A stretch of 64,000 bases of DNA from Candidatus Thermoplasmatota archaeon (GTDB taxonomy: Archaea; Thermoplasmatota; SW-10-69-26; JACQPN01; JAJPHT01): NCBI GenBank assembly GCA_035540375.1, contig DATLGO010000004.1, positions 1-64,000 of the forward strand, written 5' to 3'. Positions 63,701 through 64,000 of this stretch are shown here, one piece after another. The notes beneath the pieces were generated by a model, which was not told the origin of the DNA, searched no databases, and saw only the letters and a program-made list of their open reading frames with translations. Within the stretch, counting starts at the first letter, position 1. Each line of letters begins with the position of its first letter. The position numbers and the translations under genes are program-made.

Positions 63701-63832
63701 TTCGGCCTCCCCGGCGACCGCGGTCAAGGCGACGACCGCCAGGAACGCCGCGAATCCGATGAGCGCGAGGAACCGCGCGCCGTGACCAATCGAAAGGGTA
63801 AACTCTCTGGGGTTGACCTGACCTGCCGACAT
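60701..63832 (-). CDS. secreted PKD/HYR/PxKF multidomain protein
   Basis: A 1,043-aa extracellular protein. ATG at 63832 has GGAGG 8 nt upstream; the signal (FLALIGFAAFLAVVALTAVAG) ends before EAEATHFRGGTLSW, an N-terminal module (about 50-400) whose ATHFRGG opening recurs in PKD-containing surface proteins. Two PKD domains follow (about 410-580), recognisable by VAWSWHFGDG and AQRAWSFGDG with the VYTAPGTYSVQLVVTD-type exit strands; then an Ig-like/cysteine-rich linker and three HYR domains (about 680-925), each opening DTTPPxxxxP and carrying a V-x-C-x-ATDxAGN core with paired cysteines. A C-terminal PxKF domain (VKFCLAG ... GTWRLRLDLGDG) ends the protein, shared with the gene at 50271. No membrane anchor. 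Adhesion or matrix binding is the usual role of such arrays; the ligand is unknown. Confidence 0.87.
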   Translation of the reverse strand: MSAGQVNPREFTLSIGHGARFLALIGFAAFLAVVALTAVAGEAEATHFRGGTLSWKHGDEPREVIFEGRFSWRWNYPTFEPRNPQVGDLVRLNWEFLRFGDGKTAEQLYLLVESVNPSANVMTGKLVWSGGREITHVYKTETNNGKPWVVTYDECCRLGAMNNNRHINNPDANYRLNVVVDLAGPTENDSPRTLVPPIVPCVMPGPCVFRIPATDVEGDLLHFTMALPDEAGPASATTPAFAQPVAPGLAPAAVGLANGLYFWNPAGISLLPDVHNLYSTQVHVSDGRNKVPTDFFIELLPPGSPIPAFSAGPCGKQRVIRAGSAESFDVSASSPVQNRHVYLNHLGLPAGAAFPLPAGANAVSSTFTWTPAAAQVGTYLVVFTIGDSSGYFGHFCAVEVVVVDTAAPIADFSPGTPDPTRGQAVLFTDLSTDPDGEVVAWSWHFGDGATSILQHPVHVYTAPGTYSVQLVVTDNTGISSRVTKDLVVSLNTPPVASFTADPTYSPIGGSVQFTDTSVDAEGPIAQRAWSFGDGSGSTLANPVHAYAAEGVYTVTLTVFDAGGLSDTTTRIVYVDGAPPTVAIAFTCAAWSATSAEWCLAPIADYAGTASDTLGLAHDPLCTANGPEAPCTGTVAGDGQHVATITARDFAGHVATATATIGIDTTPPTVVVPADLVLEATGPDGAVATFVVDAADATSGLASFVCDADSGEVFPLGATTVTCVATDVAGHTTTGTFSILVQDTTPPAITVPATIVLEATGPSGAVATFEATATDVATGVASLGCEAPSGSTFPLGASTVVCTATDGAGNVGAAAFGILVRDTTPPVVTPPANLAAYATTAGGAYVTYGPVPSNDLVDGAGTATCAPASGSLFPLGTTVVTCSATDRAGNTGTATFEVSVTFDWFHFRPPVMEGHAFNQGAQMPVKFCLAGASSVVNDAVARLYLAPVANGVVGTWIAAPGDGLKHSSEAHRFRMPFEGHGQGMSTGCGHGKAGDDNEHTPNDPTRSSGIYELNVETKDLAKGTWRLRLDLGDGVLRTRDIVIK

Positions 63833-64000
63833 CGTGCCTGCCTCCAAAACGGGTCCCGGGGTGGGGACCCGCACCCCGTCCTGTCAACGGGACCCTGCGG
63901 GGCACGTCGCTTGTGGCCGGACAGGGATTCAACGTTCCGAAGCTCCGACCTAGAGCGAACCTCTATCACGGCGCGGGCGGGGACGGGCGTTATACCGCAA

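Overview
The window looks like a chromosome segment of a GC-rich archaeon, most plausibly a high-GC member of Thermoplasmatota or a related euryarchaeal lineage; the lineage is inference. Supporting evidence: an archaeal-type initiator tRNA-Met, a Nob1-type rRNA maturation endonuclease, TATA-like boxes about 25-36 nt upstream of many start codons (leaderless or short-leader genes), AsnC/Lrp-style regulators, a bacterial-type gyrAB pair as found in many euryarchaea, and a very large load of secreted beta-rich proteins (PKD, HYR, beta-helix, propeller, jelly-roll). GTG and TTG starts are common and several are fixed by strong GGAGG-type ribosome binding sites.

Layout. 0-5.3 kb: gyrB-gyrA operon (minus), then nob1 and tRNA-Leu(UAG) (plus). 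5.3-38.1 kb: minus-strand secretome block: a beta-helix protein with its own promoter, and a run of four genes read 38.1 to 6.65 kb: a membrane-anchored propeller (580 aa), a 4,320-aa secreted protein, a 5,280-aa secreted protein whose GTG start overlaps the previous stop, and a 250-aa Cys-rich secreted protein 6 nt further on. The two giant genes alone take about 29 kb. 38.2-39.6 kb: an APC amino-acid permease. 39.6-43.0 kb: two tandem members of an unnamed secreted family; a third member sits at 51.4 kb. 43.2-44.1 kb: tRNA-iMet preceded by a partial copy of its own 5' end with an inserted hairpin, and followed by a GC-poorer tract holding a frameshifted gene. 44.05-47.3 kb: a flavin amine-oxidase-like enzyme, a divergent double-HTH regulator and an alpha/beta hydrolase. 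47.8-50.0 kb: a soluble PAS-PAS histidine kinase and a response regulator-PAS protein, overlapping. 50.3-53.7 kb: a PxKF-domain secreted protein, the third family member and a gene remnant. 53.7-60.7 kb: an EEP-fold hydrolase, two proteins with PEF/PEP-CTERM-like tails, an AlkC DNA glycosylase, and a BBE-type flavoprotein divergent from a second double-HTH regulator. 60.7-63.8 kb: a 1,043-aa PKD/HYR/PxKF secreted protein.

Together, the window is a little housekeeping (gyrase, Nob1, tRNAs) surrounding a surface/extracellular programme. The giant operon and its membrane-anchored propeller are the best candidates for an undescribed system: co-expressed, adhesin- or matrix-like extracellular proteins, one carrying a subtilisin-like fold that seems to have lost its catalytic triad. 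A second recurring pattern is a double-HTH regulator placed divergently next to a flavoprotein, seen twice.
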